The notes: generated from the sequence alone by a model not told the origin. Shown: positions 1 to 9,235, counted from the stretch's first letter. The stretch is 64,000 nt of DNA from Emcibacter sp. (GCA_021774785.1 JAJFIQ010000026.1:186001-250000); one strand, 5' to 3'. Translations and numbers: made by a program.

Positions 1-1
1 C

Positions 2-1111
2 CGCGATGTACCGCCCAGCAGTGCCAAGGGCTTTGTGGAAAAATTTGAACAGGACATCAGCAGTTTTGACAATGTGAAAATTACCACGGTTACCGGACGT
101 TATTATGCCATGGACCGTGACAAGCGCTGGGACCGGGTGAAAAAAGCCTATCACGGCATGGTGGACGCGGTCGGTAATGTCGCTCCAAACGCCCTTGATG
201 CCATTGAAGCAAGTTATGCTGACGGCAATAGTGACGAGTTTATGCTCCCGGCCATCATCGGTGACTATGGCGGCATGAAAGATGGCGACGCCCTATTAAT
301 GGCCAATTTCCGGGCAGACCGGGCACGGGAAATTCTGACCGCACTGATGGACCCTGACTTTGATGGTTTCACGCGGAACAGGCATCTGAATTTTTGCAAT
401 CACCTTGGCATGAGCGAATATTCCAATGCCCTGAACGCTTTTATGACCACCCTATTTCCGTCAGAAGAACTTATTGATACGCTGGGCGAGATTATTTCCC
501 GAAATGACATGAAGCAATTACGCATAGCCGAGACTGAAAAATACGCTCATGTGACATTTTTCTTTAATGGCGGCAGTGAAGAAATTTATAACGGTGAAGA
601 TCGAATCCTGATCCCGTCACCGGACGTGGCAACCTATGACCTGAAACCGGAAATGTCCGCACCGGAGGTAACTGATAATCTTGTGGACGCCATCACCTCA
701 CAAAAATACGACCTGATCGTGGTGAATTTTGCCAATCCGGATATGGTCGGCCATACCGGCATTATGACAGCGGCTAAAATCGCCGTTGAAACCGTGGATA
801 ATAGTCTGGGTCGCCTGAAGCACGCTTTGGAAGAGGTTGGCGGATGCATGCTGGTTACCGCTGATCATGGCAATATAGAATTGATGAAAAACCAGAAAAC
901 CGGACAGCCCCACACGGCCCATACCACTAATCTGGTTCCCTTTATTCTGGTCAATGGACCGGGTAATTATACTCTGGAAAGTGGCTGCCTTGCCGACGTG
1001 GCCCCGACAATTCTGCACCTAATCGGTTTGGAGCAACCGGAAGCCATGACAGGGCATTGTCTGTTGAAAGACGACGCCACTAATATGACGGAGGGCCATG
1101 CCACTGCTTAA
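2..1111 (+). CDS. gpmI: 2,3-bisphosphoglycerate-independent phosphoglycerate mutase, 3' part
   Basis: Interconverts 3- and 2-phosphoglycerate in glycolysis and gluconeogenesis in the cytoplasm. The reading frame is open to the left edge and the first visible residues (RDVPPSSAKGF) belong to the family, so the gene starts outside the window and the GTG at 35 is internal. About 370 of the usual 510 residues are present. The metal-binding signatures are visible: NFANPDMVGHTG, TADHGN and HTAHTTNLVPF, as is RYYAMDRDKRW. The N-terminal part with the phosphoserine nucleophile is missing because of the edge. The stop overlaps the envC start by 14 bases, which suggests co-transcription with the cell-envelope genes that follow, an arrangement common in alphaproteobacteria. 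Confidence 0.96.
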   Translation, partial: RDVPPSSAKGFVEKFEQDISSFDNVKITTVTGRYYAMDRDKRWDRVKKAYHGMVDAVGNVAPNALDAIEASYADGNSDEFMLPAIIGDYGGMKDGDALLMANFRADRAREILTALMDPDFDGFTRNRHLNFCNHLGMSEYSNALNAFMTTLFPSEELIDTLGEIISRNDMKQLRIAETEKYAHVTFFFNGGSEEIYNGEDRILIPSPDVATYDLKPEMSAPEVTDNLVDAITSQKYDLIVVNFANPDMVGHTGIMTAAKIAVETVDNSLGRLKHALEEVGGCMLVTADHGNIELMKNQKTGQPHTAHTTNLVPFILVNGPGNYTLESGCLADVAPTILHLIGLEQPEAMTGHCLLKDDATNMTEGHATA

Positions 1112-2402
1112 AGCGTCTCACCATATCAAATATAAGGGGTCAGGTGTGACCCTGATCGCCCTTGTCTGTATAATGGCGGGAAATTTATGGGCGGCACCAC
1201 CACCCGCAGATGAAAAGGCCCTTGATGATATGCGGGATAAAATTACCGCATCAAGTGAAAGGGCCCGGATATTTGAAGAACAATCAAAATCACTTGATCA
1301 GAAAATCAATGACCTACGCGCCAATCTGGTAACTGCGGCTAAGAAAATTCAGGATGCTGAAGACGACGTATATTCACGAGAGGATCGCCTTGATGTGTTG
1401 AACGTTCGGGAGAAAGATCTTAAAAAATTCCTTAAAGCACGCTATGGCCAGATGGCAAAAACCCTCGCCGCCATGCAGCGCCTAAGCCAACAGCCCGCAG
1501 AGATGGTGGCCTATCGTCCCGATAAAGCCATCAATAGCCTGCGCAGTGCCAGTCTTTTAAAAACCCTGCAACCTGAATTGAAAAAACGTGCGGAAGTCAT
1601 CCGGCAGGATATGACGGAACTCGCCATAGTCCGCAAAGAGATCACCAAGGAACGCCAAGAGCTGAGAGAAATCTTACAAGCCTTGACCAAAGAACAGATT
1701 GAAATGAACCAACTGCTGGCCGAACGCCGCCAGAAGCAAAAAGAACTTCGGCGGGCAACCAGAGCCGAACGTGAAAAATTAAAACAATTTGCTGCCCAGG
1801 CCAAAAGCCTCAAGGAACTTGTTGATAGGATAAAAAAAGAAAATATAGAACGGGAAAATGCTGCCATCGCCGCGGCAAAAAGACTGAAAGAAAAACCCGG
1901 AACAGAAGCACAGCCAGCCACAACAGATACGGCACGTTTGCAGCTTGATTCGCTACCGGGTAGCAATATTTCCTTCCATAATGCCAAAGGTACCATACCC
2001 CTACCGGCGCGCGGGTCCATACACCGGACCTTTGGCATAAAAACGCCGGAAGGCCTGTCTTCTGAGGGTATTACCATACATACACTGCCCCGGGCAACGG
2101 TGGTTTCCCCCCATGAAGGGCGCATTGTATTTGCCGGAAAATTCAGATCCTACGGTCAATTGTTGATTATCGCCCACGGACCGGAGTATCATACGCTTTT
2201 GGCTGGCATGACCCGCCTTGATGCGGAAGTAGGCCAATGGGTGCTAAAGGGAGAACCCATCGGACAAATGGCAACAGAAGCCGATACGACGATAACAGGC
2301 GTCGCTGTTGCCGGACAGAATTTATATGTGGAATTAAGACGGATGGGGAAACCCATCAACCTGCTGCCATGGATAGTGGCACGGGATAGAAAGGTACTTT
2401 AA
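1098..2402 (+). CDS. envC: EnvC-like murein hydrolase activator (coiled coil plus degenerate LytM)
   Basis: Periplasmic activator of division amidases in the EnvC family. The 434 residues begin with a hydrophobic export segment at about 14-32. A long charged coiled coil follows (about 38-265, rich in Lys, Glu and Arg), then a C-terminal M23/LytM domain (about 285-430). Catalytic M23 enzymes carry HxxxD and HxH zinc motifs. Here the first site reads TPEGLSSEGITIHT and lacks the usual His and Asp, while HGPEYHTLLAGM is retained, so the domain is probably a non-enzymatic regulator as in EnvC. It overlaps gpmI and is followed two bases later by ctpA. A weak AAGG element precedes the next gene. 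Confidence 0.88.
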   Translation: MPLLKASHHIKYKGSGVTLIALVCIMAGNLWAAPPPADEKALDDMRDKITASSERARIFEEQSKSLDQKINDLRANLVTAAKKIQDAEDDVYSREDRLDVLNVREKDLKKFLKARYGQMAKTLAAMQRLSQQPAEMVAYRPDKAINSLRSASLLKTLQPELKKRAEVIRQDMTELAIVRKEITKERQELREILQALTKEQIEMNQLLAERRQKQKELRRATRAEREKLKQFAAQAKSLKELVDRIKKENIERENAAIAAAKRLKEKPGTEAQPATTDTARLQLDSLPGSNISFHNAKGTIPLPARGSIHRTFGIKTPEGLSSEGITIHTLPRATVVSPHEGRIVFAGKFRSYGQLLIIAHGPEYHTLLAGMTRLDAEVGQWVLKGEPIGQMATEADTTITGVAVAGQNLYVELRRMGKPINLLPWIVARDRKVL

Positions 2403-2404
2403 AA

Positions 2405-3775
2405 ATGAGAAAATATATAGCAACCCTAGTGGTATCTCTTGCCATTGTCAGCGTTACACTATTCAGTGCAACGACCAGCCAGGGCAAAAGTTCGGACACC
2501 TATAAACAGCTCAATCTGTTTGGTGATGTTTTTGAAAAAATACGCTCACAATATGTCCGTGACGTCACTGACGAAGAACTGATCGAGGCTGCCATCAATG
2601 GCATGTTAAGCTCACTGGACCCTCATTCCAGTTACCTTACCGCAAAAAGTTTTGATGACATGCAGGTCCAGACCAAGGGCGAATATGGTGGCCTTGGCAT
2701 GGAAGTAACGCTGGATAAAGGTGTTGTGCGCGTGGTATCCCCCATTGATGACACGCCCGCATCCCGCGCTGGCATACAGGCCGGTGACTATATTACCAAG
2801 CTTGACGGTGAACAGGTGATGGGCCTGACCCTGACCGAAGCCGTCAGCAAGATGAAGGGCGAAATTGGCACAGATATTGTGATGACCGTCATACGAAAAG
2901 GCGAAAAAGCACCGCTGGAAATTACCCTGACCCGCGACACGATTACCATCAAATCCGTGCGTCACCGCCTTGAAGGAGAGGTGGGATATATCCGCATTTC
3001 CTCTTTCACAGAAAAAACCGAGAGCGGACTTCTGGAAGCTCTGGATAAAATCAAGGAAGAGCTTGGCGACAATCTTCAGGGAGTTGTTCTTGATCTACGC
3101 AATAATCCCGGTGGCCTGCTCAATCAGTCTATCGCCGTATCCAGCACTTTCCTCGAACGCGGTGAAGTTGTCTCAACCCGCACCAGAAACGACGATCATG
3201 TACAACGGTTCCCCGCCCGTAAAGGTGATGTCATTGGTGGCAAACCCATGATTATACTGATCAATGGCGGCTCTGCTTCTGCATCAGAAATCGTTGCCGG
3301 TGCCCTTCAGGATCATCGGCGGGCCGTCGTTGTCGGTACCCAGTCCTTTGGCAAGGGATCGGTTCAGACCGTCATGCCCCTTGGGGCCAACGGTGCCATG
3401 CGCCTGACCACGGCTTATTATTTCACACCGTCTGGTAATTCCATACAGGGCGAGGGTATCACACCTGACATCCTTGTTGAGCAGATCAGGTTTGACAAAA
3501 CCGAACAAATCAATAGCCGCAGCCGTTCGGAAAATGATCTGAGAGGTAGTCTGGCAAACCCAAATGGTGATTCAGATGACACGGCAGATCAGAATGATAA
3601 TGAAGCCGCCGAGGAAAATTCCGAGAGCAATTCAAATGAAGCCACGGATGATAGTGAAGTGGGTGCTGATAAGAAAGATAAAGAACCGGTATTAACAACG
3701 GCTCAGGATGACTATCAACTGAATTACGCCATCAATCTTTTACATGGTATGGCCATAGCAAGGAATGTTGATTAA
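2405..3775 (+). CDS. ctpA: S41 family C-terminal processing peptidase with PDZ domain
   Basis: Exported serine protease of the CtpA/Prc type that trims envelope proteins from their C-termini. It has 456 residues: an N-terminal signal or anchor (about 5-25), a PDZ domain (about 90-170) and the S41 catalytic domain. The GSASASE block at 289-295 carries the nucleophile and Lys317 in the SFGKGS block is the base. Residues about 384-424 are an unusual Asp/Asn/Glu/Ser-rich linker before a short conserved-looking C-terminal segment. The gene follows envC by two bases and precedes the deacetylase by five, so the three are probably one operon. Function is well supported by the family; the natural substrate is not known. 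Confidence 0.93.
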   Translation: MRKYIATLVVSLAIVSVTLFSATTSQGKSSDTYKQLNLFGDVFEKIRSQYVRDVTDEELIEAAINGMLSSLDPHSSYLTAKSFDDMQVQTKGEYGGLGMEVTLDKGVVRVVSPIDDTPASRAGIQAGDYITKLDGEQVMGLTLTEAVSKMKGEIGTDIVMTVIRKGEKAPLEITLTRDTITIKSVRHRLEGEVGYIRISSFTEKTESGLLEALDKIKEELGDNLQGVVLDLRNNPGGLLNQSIAVSSTFLERGEVVSTRTRNDDHVQRFPARKGDVIGGKPMIILINGGSASASEIVAGALQDHRRAVVVGTQSFGKGSVQTVMPLGANGAMRLTTAYYFTPSGNSIQGEGITPDILVEQIRFDKTEQINSRSRSENDLRGSLANPNGDSDDTADQNDNEAAEENSESNSNEATDDSEVGADKKDKEPVLTTAQDDYQLNYAINLLHGMAIARNVD

Positions 3776-3780
3776 CACCA

Positions 3781-4911
3781 ATGGTTGACGCGCCAGAACT
3801 AACAAGCATGACACGTCACAGGACTGTCCGGCCACTCATTGCCGCATGGGTATTTGTATTCGTCATTCTGGGAACAGGCTTTGTCTGGTTATCCCTTTCC
3901 CCTGATGTGACACCTGCTCCGGATGAAAATCCGGATATTGCGGCGGCAAAGAATGGCGATGATCCTGCGGATAGCAATCATGATATTGTTATTGCCAGCG
4001 AGATTCCGCCGCCTGAAACAAAGATCGTCGAAGAAAAACGGCCCGATAAAACACCAGAACTTATTCCGGAAACGGAACCTGATGACAGGGTTGCTGGCAT
4101 AAGTCTGGTCAAGGCTCCCATAGAAGGTCTTGTCATGATGGGCGCCAACGGGCCCTTGCCTGTGCTTGGACCGGATTCCATGGTCGCCTGGAAAGAATAT
4201 GCCAGACCGGACGGCAATTCCAATAGTGACTTGCCTAAGGTAGCCATTCTTGTCACCGGAATTGGCCTGAATAGCAAATCATCGGATCTTGCCATCAAAC
4301 AACTGCCGGGACAGATTGATCTGGGCTTTTCACCCTACGGGCGGAAATTGCAGGACTGGATGGATAAAGGACGGGAATATGGCCACGAAGGTTTCCTGAT
4401 GATCCCCACAGAGCCGCTTAAATACCCCGAAAATGACCCCGGTCCCCATACCCTGCTCGCAGGGGCTTCTGCCAGAGATAATCTGAAAAATCTCGATTGG
4501 TTATTGTCACGCTTCACAGGGTATGTGGGTGTCATCAATGAAATGGGATCAAAATTTACCGCATCTGAGGCTGACATGCTGCCCATCCTCAATGATCTGC
4601 ATGAGCGGGGGTTAATGTTTCTGGATGCGCGATCCACCCGCTTCAGTGTTGCCGCGAAGCTGGCCCGCCGCATCGCCATGCCACGGGCGCTCAATAACCT
4701 CTATATCGATAATACCATCAGCGCGTCAGAGATTACGCGGAACCTCACTATATTGGAGAATACGGCCCGCACATACGGGGCCGCCCTTGGTGTGGCACGG
4801 GCCTTTCCCCTGACCATAAATGAACTTGAAAAATGGTCACGGGGCCTGAAAGCACGTGGCATTGAGCTTGTACCCATAACCGCCATCGCCAATCGTCAGC
4901 CAATCCGGTAA
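3781..4911 (+). CDS. divergent polysaccharide deacetylase family protein (YibQ-like)
   Basis: A 376-residue protein with one N-terminal membrane segment (about 20-40), an acidic proline-rich linker (about 45-100) and a C-terminal domain of the divergent polysaccharide deacetylase family (formerly DUF610). Recognisable stretches are KVAILVTGIGLN, DLGFSPYG, GHEGFLMIPTEP and the GYVGVINEMGSKFT block. The substrate of the family is not established; its constant company with envC and ctpA points to the cell envelope. No Shine-Dalgarno element precedes the ATG at 3781, and the ATG at 3808 is an alternative start. It faces the reverse-strand GST gene, whose stop lies four bases away. Confidence 0.85.
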   Translation: MVDAPELTSMTRHRTVRPLIAAWVFVFVILGTGFVWLSLSPDVTPAPDENPDIAAAKNGDDPADSNHDIVIASEIPPPETKIVEEKRPDKTPELIPETEPDDRVAGISLVKAPIEGLVMMGANGPLPVLGPDSMVAWKEYARPDGNSNSDLPKVAILVTGIGLNSKSSDLAIKQLPGQIDLGFSPYGRKLQDWMDKGREYGHEGFLMIPTEPLKYPENDPGPHTLLAGASARDNLKNLDWLLSRFTGYVGVINEMGSKFTASEADMLPILNDLHERGLMFLDARSTRFSVAAKLARRIAMPRALNNLYIDNTISASEITRNLTILENTARTYGAALGVARAFPLTINELEKWSRGLKARGIELVPITAIANRQPIR

Positions 4912-4915
4912 AAAT

Positions 4916-5623
4916 TTAATTTCCGAAATATTTATCCTGAACCCTGTGGGTAAAATCCACAAGGTTTTTATAACCCCGTGCCTTGTCAAACACCGGTGCC
5001 GAGAAAGTATCCAACAGAAGCATTTGGGATAATATGCCGAAAGCTGTCGCGTCCAGACTGCTGGGCCGGTCACCAAAAAAATATTGCTTGTCACCCAGAT
5101 AATCTGATAGAGCCGCCAGATCACCATCGCCAATTTCCGTAACTTCGGCGGCTGAATGGCGCGCTATGCCTTGTCCTTGCAGAGTTTTCAGTAAATTTTT
5201 TCTGATCATATTCGGTACGAAAAGCTTCAACGGAAAGGGCAGAGAACCGAAGAAGGCCTCCTTCAAAATCATCCAGTTATCGTCCATCGCCCAACGGGAA
5301 TAGACCATAGTCCAATATAGATTTTCATCTATCATTTTTATAAAGCTATGGGCCACAGCCTTCTGTTCTGGGGTCAAATGCCCATCAAGAACACCATTAT
5401 GCTTGTCCTCCAGATGTCTGATTATATACATGCTGTCGGCAATAACATCATCGCCGTCCCTGATAAAGGGCAGCTTTCCTTTTGGGGCACGGCGCAAATA
5501 TTTGTTCCCACTATGGGTGTCATAGGCAAGACCGGCCATTTTTAGATAGGCTTCCACTTTTACACAAAAGGGACTTGGGTCGCAGACTTTCCCCATGGGC
5601 CCGAATTTATAGAGTTCAATCAT
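4916..5623 (-). CDS. glutathione S-transferase family protein (failed-axon-connections/metaxin-like)
   Basis: A 235-residue cytoplasmic protein with an N-terminal thioredoxin-like GST domain (about 1-80; note DPSPFCVKVEAYLKMAG and the PKGKLPFI and IADSMYIIRHLE blocks) and an all-helical C-terminal domain ending in a FFGDRPSSLDATAFG motif. The pattern fits the Fax/metaxin-like branch of GSTs, which is widespread in proteobacteria and rarely has a known substrate. AGGGA lies just upstream of the ATG. The gene is transcribed against its neighbours and sits between the deacetylase gene and rppH, which are usually adjacent in alphaproteobacteria, so it looks like a lineage-specific insertion into the cluster. 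Confidence 0.85.
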   Translation of the reverse strand: MIELYKFGPMGKVCDPSPFCVKVEAYLKMAGLAYDTHSGNKYLRRAPKGKLPFIRDGDDVIADSMYIIRHLEDKHNGVLDGHLTPEQKAVAHSFIKMIDENLYWTMVYSRWAMDDNWMILKEAFFGSLPFPLKLFVPNMIRKNLLKTLQGQGIARHSAAEVTEIGDGDLAALSDYLGDKQYFFGDRPSSLDATAFGILSQMLLLDTFSAPVFDKARGYKNLVDFTHRVQDKYFGN

Positions 5624-5753
5624 AAGTATCCCTTATATTTAGTCAGAAAGAGGGATAATGTTCTATATTTGTTCTTTCGTCAAGTAAAGTTTTTTTGATC
5701 ATGGGCGCAAACAAGTTTATAGTAATTTGTGAAAAAATACGGAATAAGTAATT

Positions 5754-6245
5754 ATGCTTAAAGAGCCTGCCATTCTGCCCTACCGCCCCTGTGTCGGCAT
5801 CATGTTACTCAATGAAAAGGGCAAGGTTTTTGTGGCAAAACGCATTGATACAGAAGTTGCGGCATGGCAAATGCCACAGGGCGGTATCGACAATGGGGAA
5901 GACCCTGAGCGTGCCGCCTTTCGCGAAATGGAAGAAGAAATCGGCTCCCGCAACGCCGAAATTATAAAGGTCCATGAAGACTGGTTACAATATGACCTGC
6001 CCGACCATCTGATTGGTAAAGTCTGGAAAGGCAAATACCGGGGTCAGAGAATGAAATGGTATCTCATGCGATACCTTGGGCAGGATAGTGATATTGACCT
6101 GGAAACCCATCAGCCTGAATTTAGCACATGGAGATGGCTGGATGTGAACGAGCTGCCAAAGACCATTGTTGAATTTAAACGACCCCTGTATGCTGAACTG
6201 GTTCGGTATTTCGGACCCTTAGTGAATTTAGAAGTAAAGATATAG
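5754..6245 (+). CDS. rppH: RNA pyrophosphohydrolase (Nudix)
   Basis: Removes pyrophosphate from the 5' end of primary transcripts, opening them to RNase E decay, and belongs to the RppH/IalA branch that also acts on dinucleoside polyphosphates. At 163 residues it has the normal family length. The Nudix box spans residues 43-64 with G43, E49, R57-E58 and E61-E62-x-G in the GX5EX7REUXEEXG arrangement. The N-terminal YRPCVGIMLLN and the QMPQGGID run are typical of RppH. A GGAATAAG element lies 5' of the ATG. It starts its own short cluster after the reverse-strand GST gene. Confidence 0.94.
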   Translation: MLKEPAILPYRPCVGIMLLNEKGKVFVAKRIDTEVAAWQMPQGGIDNGEDPERAAFREMEEEIGSRNAEIIKVHEDWLQYDLPDHLIGKVWKGKYRGQRMKWYLMRYLGQDSDIDLETHQPEFSTWRWLDVNELPKTIVEFKRPLYAELVRYFGPLVNLEVKI

Positions 6246-6248
6246 TCT

Positions 6249-7109
6249 ATGAATTTTGAATGTACTGAATTATCTATCAACTCCTCAATTCGTCAGGCAT
6301 ATGGTTGTTTATGGCATTATAAATTTCAGCATGTCATGATTTCCATTTTAGCGGCCCTGCCTTTTTGTCTGGCTGGCTTCTCCGGCGCACTTGATCCGGT
6401 ATTTTCCGTAACTTCAACTATGGTAAATATGCCGGAAGGCTTCAACCTGTCCTTTGCTATTTTGGTATTGACCACATTCATATGGGCTATTCCGGTAATT
6501 ATCCTGTGGCATAGACTCTATCTTCTGGGGCCTGAACATCTGATCCGCAAAAAAGTATGGCCCCTGATTACCCGTACCCTAAAAGTAATCAGCCATTCAC
6601 TGATTTTCTTTGGCATGGGTCTGGTTGCAGCTGTTGGCATAACGTGGGGTATATTATATTTAAGGGTTATGAGCGATTCAGAAGGCACAATCACAGAAAT
6701 GGGGCAAATGGAGTATGCGCTCTATATTTTTGGCATACTTATCATCTTTAGCTTCCTGCTGCTCATAGCCTTGCGGCTTAGCATGGCTTTTTCGTCCCTG
6801 ACCATTGGCAAATCTTTACGCTTTACCACATCCTGGGACATGACCCGCAAGAATACTTTTCGGATGCTGGCTGCTACCCTTACCGGTGGTTTACCGTTAA
6901 TCGGTATTGTGGCGTTACTATTGTGGGCTGCCAAATATTATTTTCAGATTGACCTGCTGGCAGGAACCGCGCCAGAGCCTGAAGCGATCTATATCTTTGT
7001 CCTGATATGTTCCCCCATTCTGACATTACCCATGGCGATATTATGCTCTCTGGCTTCCACATTCTATCGCCATTGCGGTTGTGCGGAATTCAGGGAATCA
7101 CTAAGGTAG
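6249..7109 (+). CDS. hypothetical polytopic membrane protein
   Basis: Not recognised. The 286-residue product has six clear hydrophobic segments at about 27-47, 67-90, 108-132, 153-178, 205-227 and 246-270, and ends in a short soluble tail containing HCGCAEF. The start lies three bases after the rppH stop, so the two are probably translated from one message. No catalytic or transport signature is visible. Some poorly described small inner-membrane families have this shape. The Cys-rich end is the only distinctive feature I can point to. It is followed by the DUF2461 gene with an eight-base gap. Confidence 0.7.
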   Translation: MNFECTELSINSSIRQAYGCLWHYKFQHVMISILAALPFCLAGFSGALDPVFSVTSTMVNMPEGFNLSFAILVLTTFIWAIPVIILWHRLYLLGPEHLIRKKVWPLITRTLKVISHSLIFFGMGLVAAVGITWGILYLRVMSDSEGTITEMGQMEYALYIFGILIIFSFLLLIALRLSMAFSSLTIGKSLRFTTSWDMTRKNTFRMLAATLTGGLPLIGIVALLLWAAKYYFQIDLLAGTAPEPEAIYIFVLICSPILTLPMAILCSLASTFYRHCGCAEFRESLR

Positions 7110-7117
7110 ACAACAAT

Positions 7118-7816
7118 ATGACTGATCAATTTTCCGGCTTTAATACAGAATTTTGGGCTTTTTTCAACGACCTGAGACAGAATAACAATCGGGAGTGGTT
7201 TGCTAATAACAAAACCCGCTATCAGGACAAGGTCGTCGCCCCGGTCAGTGCCTTCATTTCCGCCATTGCCCCGAAATTACGGGAAATTTCGCCCCATTAT
7301 AACGCCGACCCCCGACCCAACAAGGGGTCCATGTTTCGCATTTACCGTGATGTACGTTTTTCAAAAGATAAACGTCCCTATAAAGAACATGCCGCTGCCC
7401 AGTTCCGCCACAGGATGGGCAAGGATGCCCATGCACCCGGTTTTTATGTCCATCTTGAAGCGGATAATATCCGATATGGCGGAGGCATCTGGGCACCCCC
7501 CAGTGATGCCCTCAAAAACATCCGGACGCATATTGTGGACAAGCCCGGCAAATGGCAGGATATCATCGAAGATAAAGCATTAGTGAATCAGTTTGGCGGC
7601 ATTCGGGGCGACAGCCTGAAACGAACGCCTCGGGATTTTGATCCGGACTCACACCATATGGATGACATAAAACGGAAAAGCTTTTTCGCCATGAAGGTCT
7701 TAAATGATACTGATATGACCGGCACAGCAGCCTTCGTTGATGAAGTGATCAGCACTTTTGAGGCGGCAGCGCCCCTGATGCATTTCATTTCAGATGCGGT
7801 AAATGTAGAATTTTGA
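7118..7816 (+). CDS. DUF2461 domain-containing protein (TIGR02453)
   Basis: A 232-residue soluble protein of the DUF2461 family. Characteristic blocks are the N-terminal FNDLRQNNNREWFANN run, MFRIYRDVRFSKDKRPYKEH and the GFYVHLEADN strand, all in the expected order. The molecular function of the family is unknown. The ATG at 7118 is chosen because the family begins a few residues before the F-x-x-E-x-x-x-F-F-N-D-L block and AAGG lies 11 bases upstream; the frame stays open further 5' into the preceding gene. Its stop abuts the stop of the facing serine hydrolase gene inside a TGATCA palindrome, with no bases between. Confidence 0.88.
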   Translation: MTDQFSGFNTEFWAFFNDLRQNNNREWFANNKTRYQDKVVAPVSAFISAIAPKLREISPHYNADPRPNKGSMFRIYRDVRFSKDKRPYKEHAAAQFRHRMGKDAHAPGFYVHLEADNIRYGGGIWAPPSDALKNIRTHIVDKPGKWQDIIEDKALVNQFGGIRGDSLKRTPRDFDPDSHHMDDIKRKSFFAMKVLNDTDMTGTAAFVDEVISTFEAAAPLMHFISDAVNVEF

Positions 7817-9235
7817 TCACTCCAAAGCCTTTAAGATATCCGCCGAAAATCTAGCAATATCAAATCGCTGGCCATCGGCACTGTCATAGCCACGCCGTAT
7901 GATCACCAGATTTCGCGATGGGATGATCATCATATATTGCCCCCGATTGCCCGCAGAGGAAAAAGCATCATCGGGCATGCCAGAGAAACGGCTTGGGTAT
8001 AGCCAGAACTGCGCCCCGTAACCGGCTGAGACCGAACCATCCCGCCTGAATTTTGGCGGCTGTGCAGGGGCGGCTGTGCTGACATAATCACGCCAGCCTT
8101 CGGGTAGAATACGTTTCCCCCGCCACAGGCCATCATTCAGATAAAGGATGCCGAGGCGGGCCAGATCCCGCGGCGTAGTCCAGACCTGGCTGGACATAAT
8201 AAAGTTCCCCTGCCAGTCAGTTTCAGCAATAGTATTATGCATACCGATTTTACGAAATAATTCTTCCGCCGGGAATTTTAGCATTTTATCATCGTCATCA
8301 AGAGTTGCCCTCAAACTACGAATAGCCAGCATGGTATCATTATTAGCATATTTATAACGGCTGCCTGGCGCGGCCTCCAGCATGTTTCTGGTGGCCTTAT
8401 CGGTGACCAGAGAGCCGCCGTAATAGACAAAGCTAGTGCGGTTTCCAGCGGCTGTACTATCCAACCCGCTAGCCATATGAAGCAGGTTTTCAAGTGTTAT
8501 TTTCTGTCGCGGGTCACCGGGGGCAGACCATTCGGGGATATTGGCTGGTGCCTTGACATCCAGCAAACCTTTTTCAACCGCAACCCCGATTACACTGGCG
8601 GCAATAGATTTCGCCGTCGACCATGTGCGCTGGGATGTATAGGGCGTATAGTCCGCCTTATATTGTTCGATCAGCAATTTATCTGGAGTTGTCACTAATG
8701 CCGCACTCATCACAGTTGGATCACCATATTTATGGGTTGTGAAGGCATCATTGATAATCTCTTGCAGGGCCTCTGTCGTATTCCCTCTTTCTGACACACC
8801 ATTGCCAAAAGGCCAGGGTTCGATGCTCATGATACGCATATAACTCAGGTCAGCAGTTGCCACATGTTCCCGCATGGACAGATCGGCACCCGTGGGCAGT
8901 TGAGTACAGCCCAGACCGGGCCGCCATACGGCAAAGCGTGGCGGCATAGCATCGCTATACCAGGCTGAGACATATTTCTCTTTGGTGTGGATTTTAGCAT
9001 CAGGTAGCGCATCATAATATTCCCGATAATCCACCCGAATACCCGTAAGCTCATCCTGCTTGATCATGTCAAAAGATTTGCCACCATTGAACGTAGCGCT
9101 ACAAGTAAAGGCGGCTTTATAGCCGGCGACCTGTGCCTTGATAGTGGCCGGATTCAGGTCAATGGTCTGAGCGGAGGATGCCATCAGTGACAAGACCATA
9201 CTGACAAAAATTATTTTTCTTTTACCTGTTTTCAT
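7817..9235 (-). CDS. exported serine hydrolase, beta-lactamase/class C esterase family
   Basis: A 472-residue protein with a signal peptide (basic start KTGKRK, hydrophobic core about 8-21, cleavage near SSAQT). Its C-terminal two thirds form a beta-lactamase-like serine hydrolase. The nucleophile motif is S206-T-A-K209 and a YAN triplet in RYKYANNDTM gives the second motif; GHxG-like residues near the end are less clear. The family includes esterases, D-aminopeptidases and amide hydrolases, so the substrate cannot be read off. It lies 14 bases downstream of the phytase-like gene on the same strand, and the two probably form a secreted two-gene operon. Confidence 0.86.
   Translation of the reverse strand: MKTGKRKIIFVSMVLSLMASSAQTIDLNPATIKAQVAGYKAAFTCSATFNGGKSFDMIKQDELTGIRVDYREYYDALPDAKIHTKEKYVSAWYSDAMPPRFAVWRPGLGCTQLPTGADLSMREHVATADLSYMRIMSIEPWPFGNGVSERGNTTEALQEIINDAFTTHKYGDPTVMSAALVTTPDKLLIEQYKADYTPYTSQRTWSTAKSIAASVIGVAVEKGLLDVKAPANIPEWSAPGDPRQKITLENLLHMASGLDSTAAGNRTSFVYYGGSLVTDKATRNMLEAAPGSRYKYANNDTMLAIRSLRATLDDDDKMLKFPAEELFRKIGMHNTIAETDWQGNFIMSSQVWTTPRDLARLGILYLNDGLWRGKRILPEGWRDYVSTAAPAQPPKFRRDGSVSAGYGAQFWLYPSRFSGMPDDAFSSAGNRGQYMMIIPSRNLVIIRRGYDSADGQRFDIARFSADILKALE

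Noticed and set aside
1511-2125. 204-codon minus-strand frame inside envC
   Set aside because: Ser/Phe-rich translation of the coiled-coil coding strand, a shadow of the Lys/Glu-rich gene.
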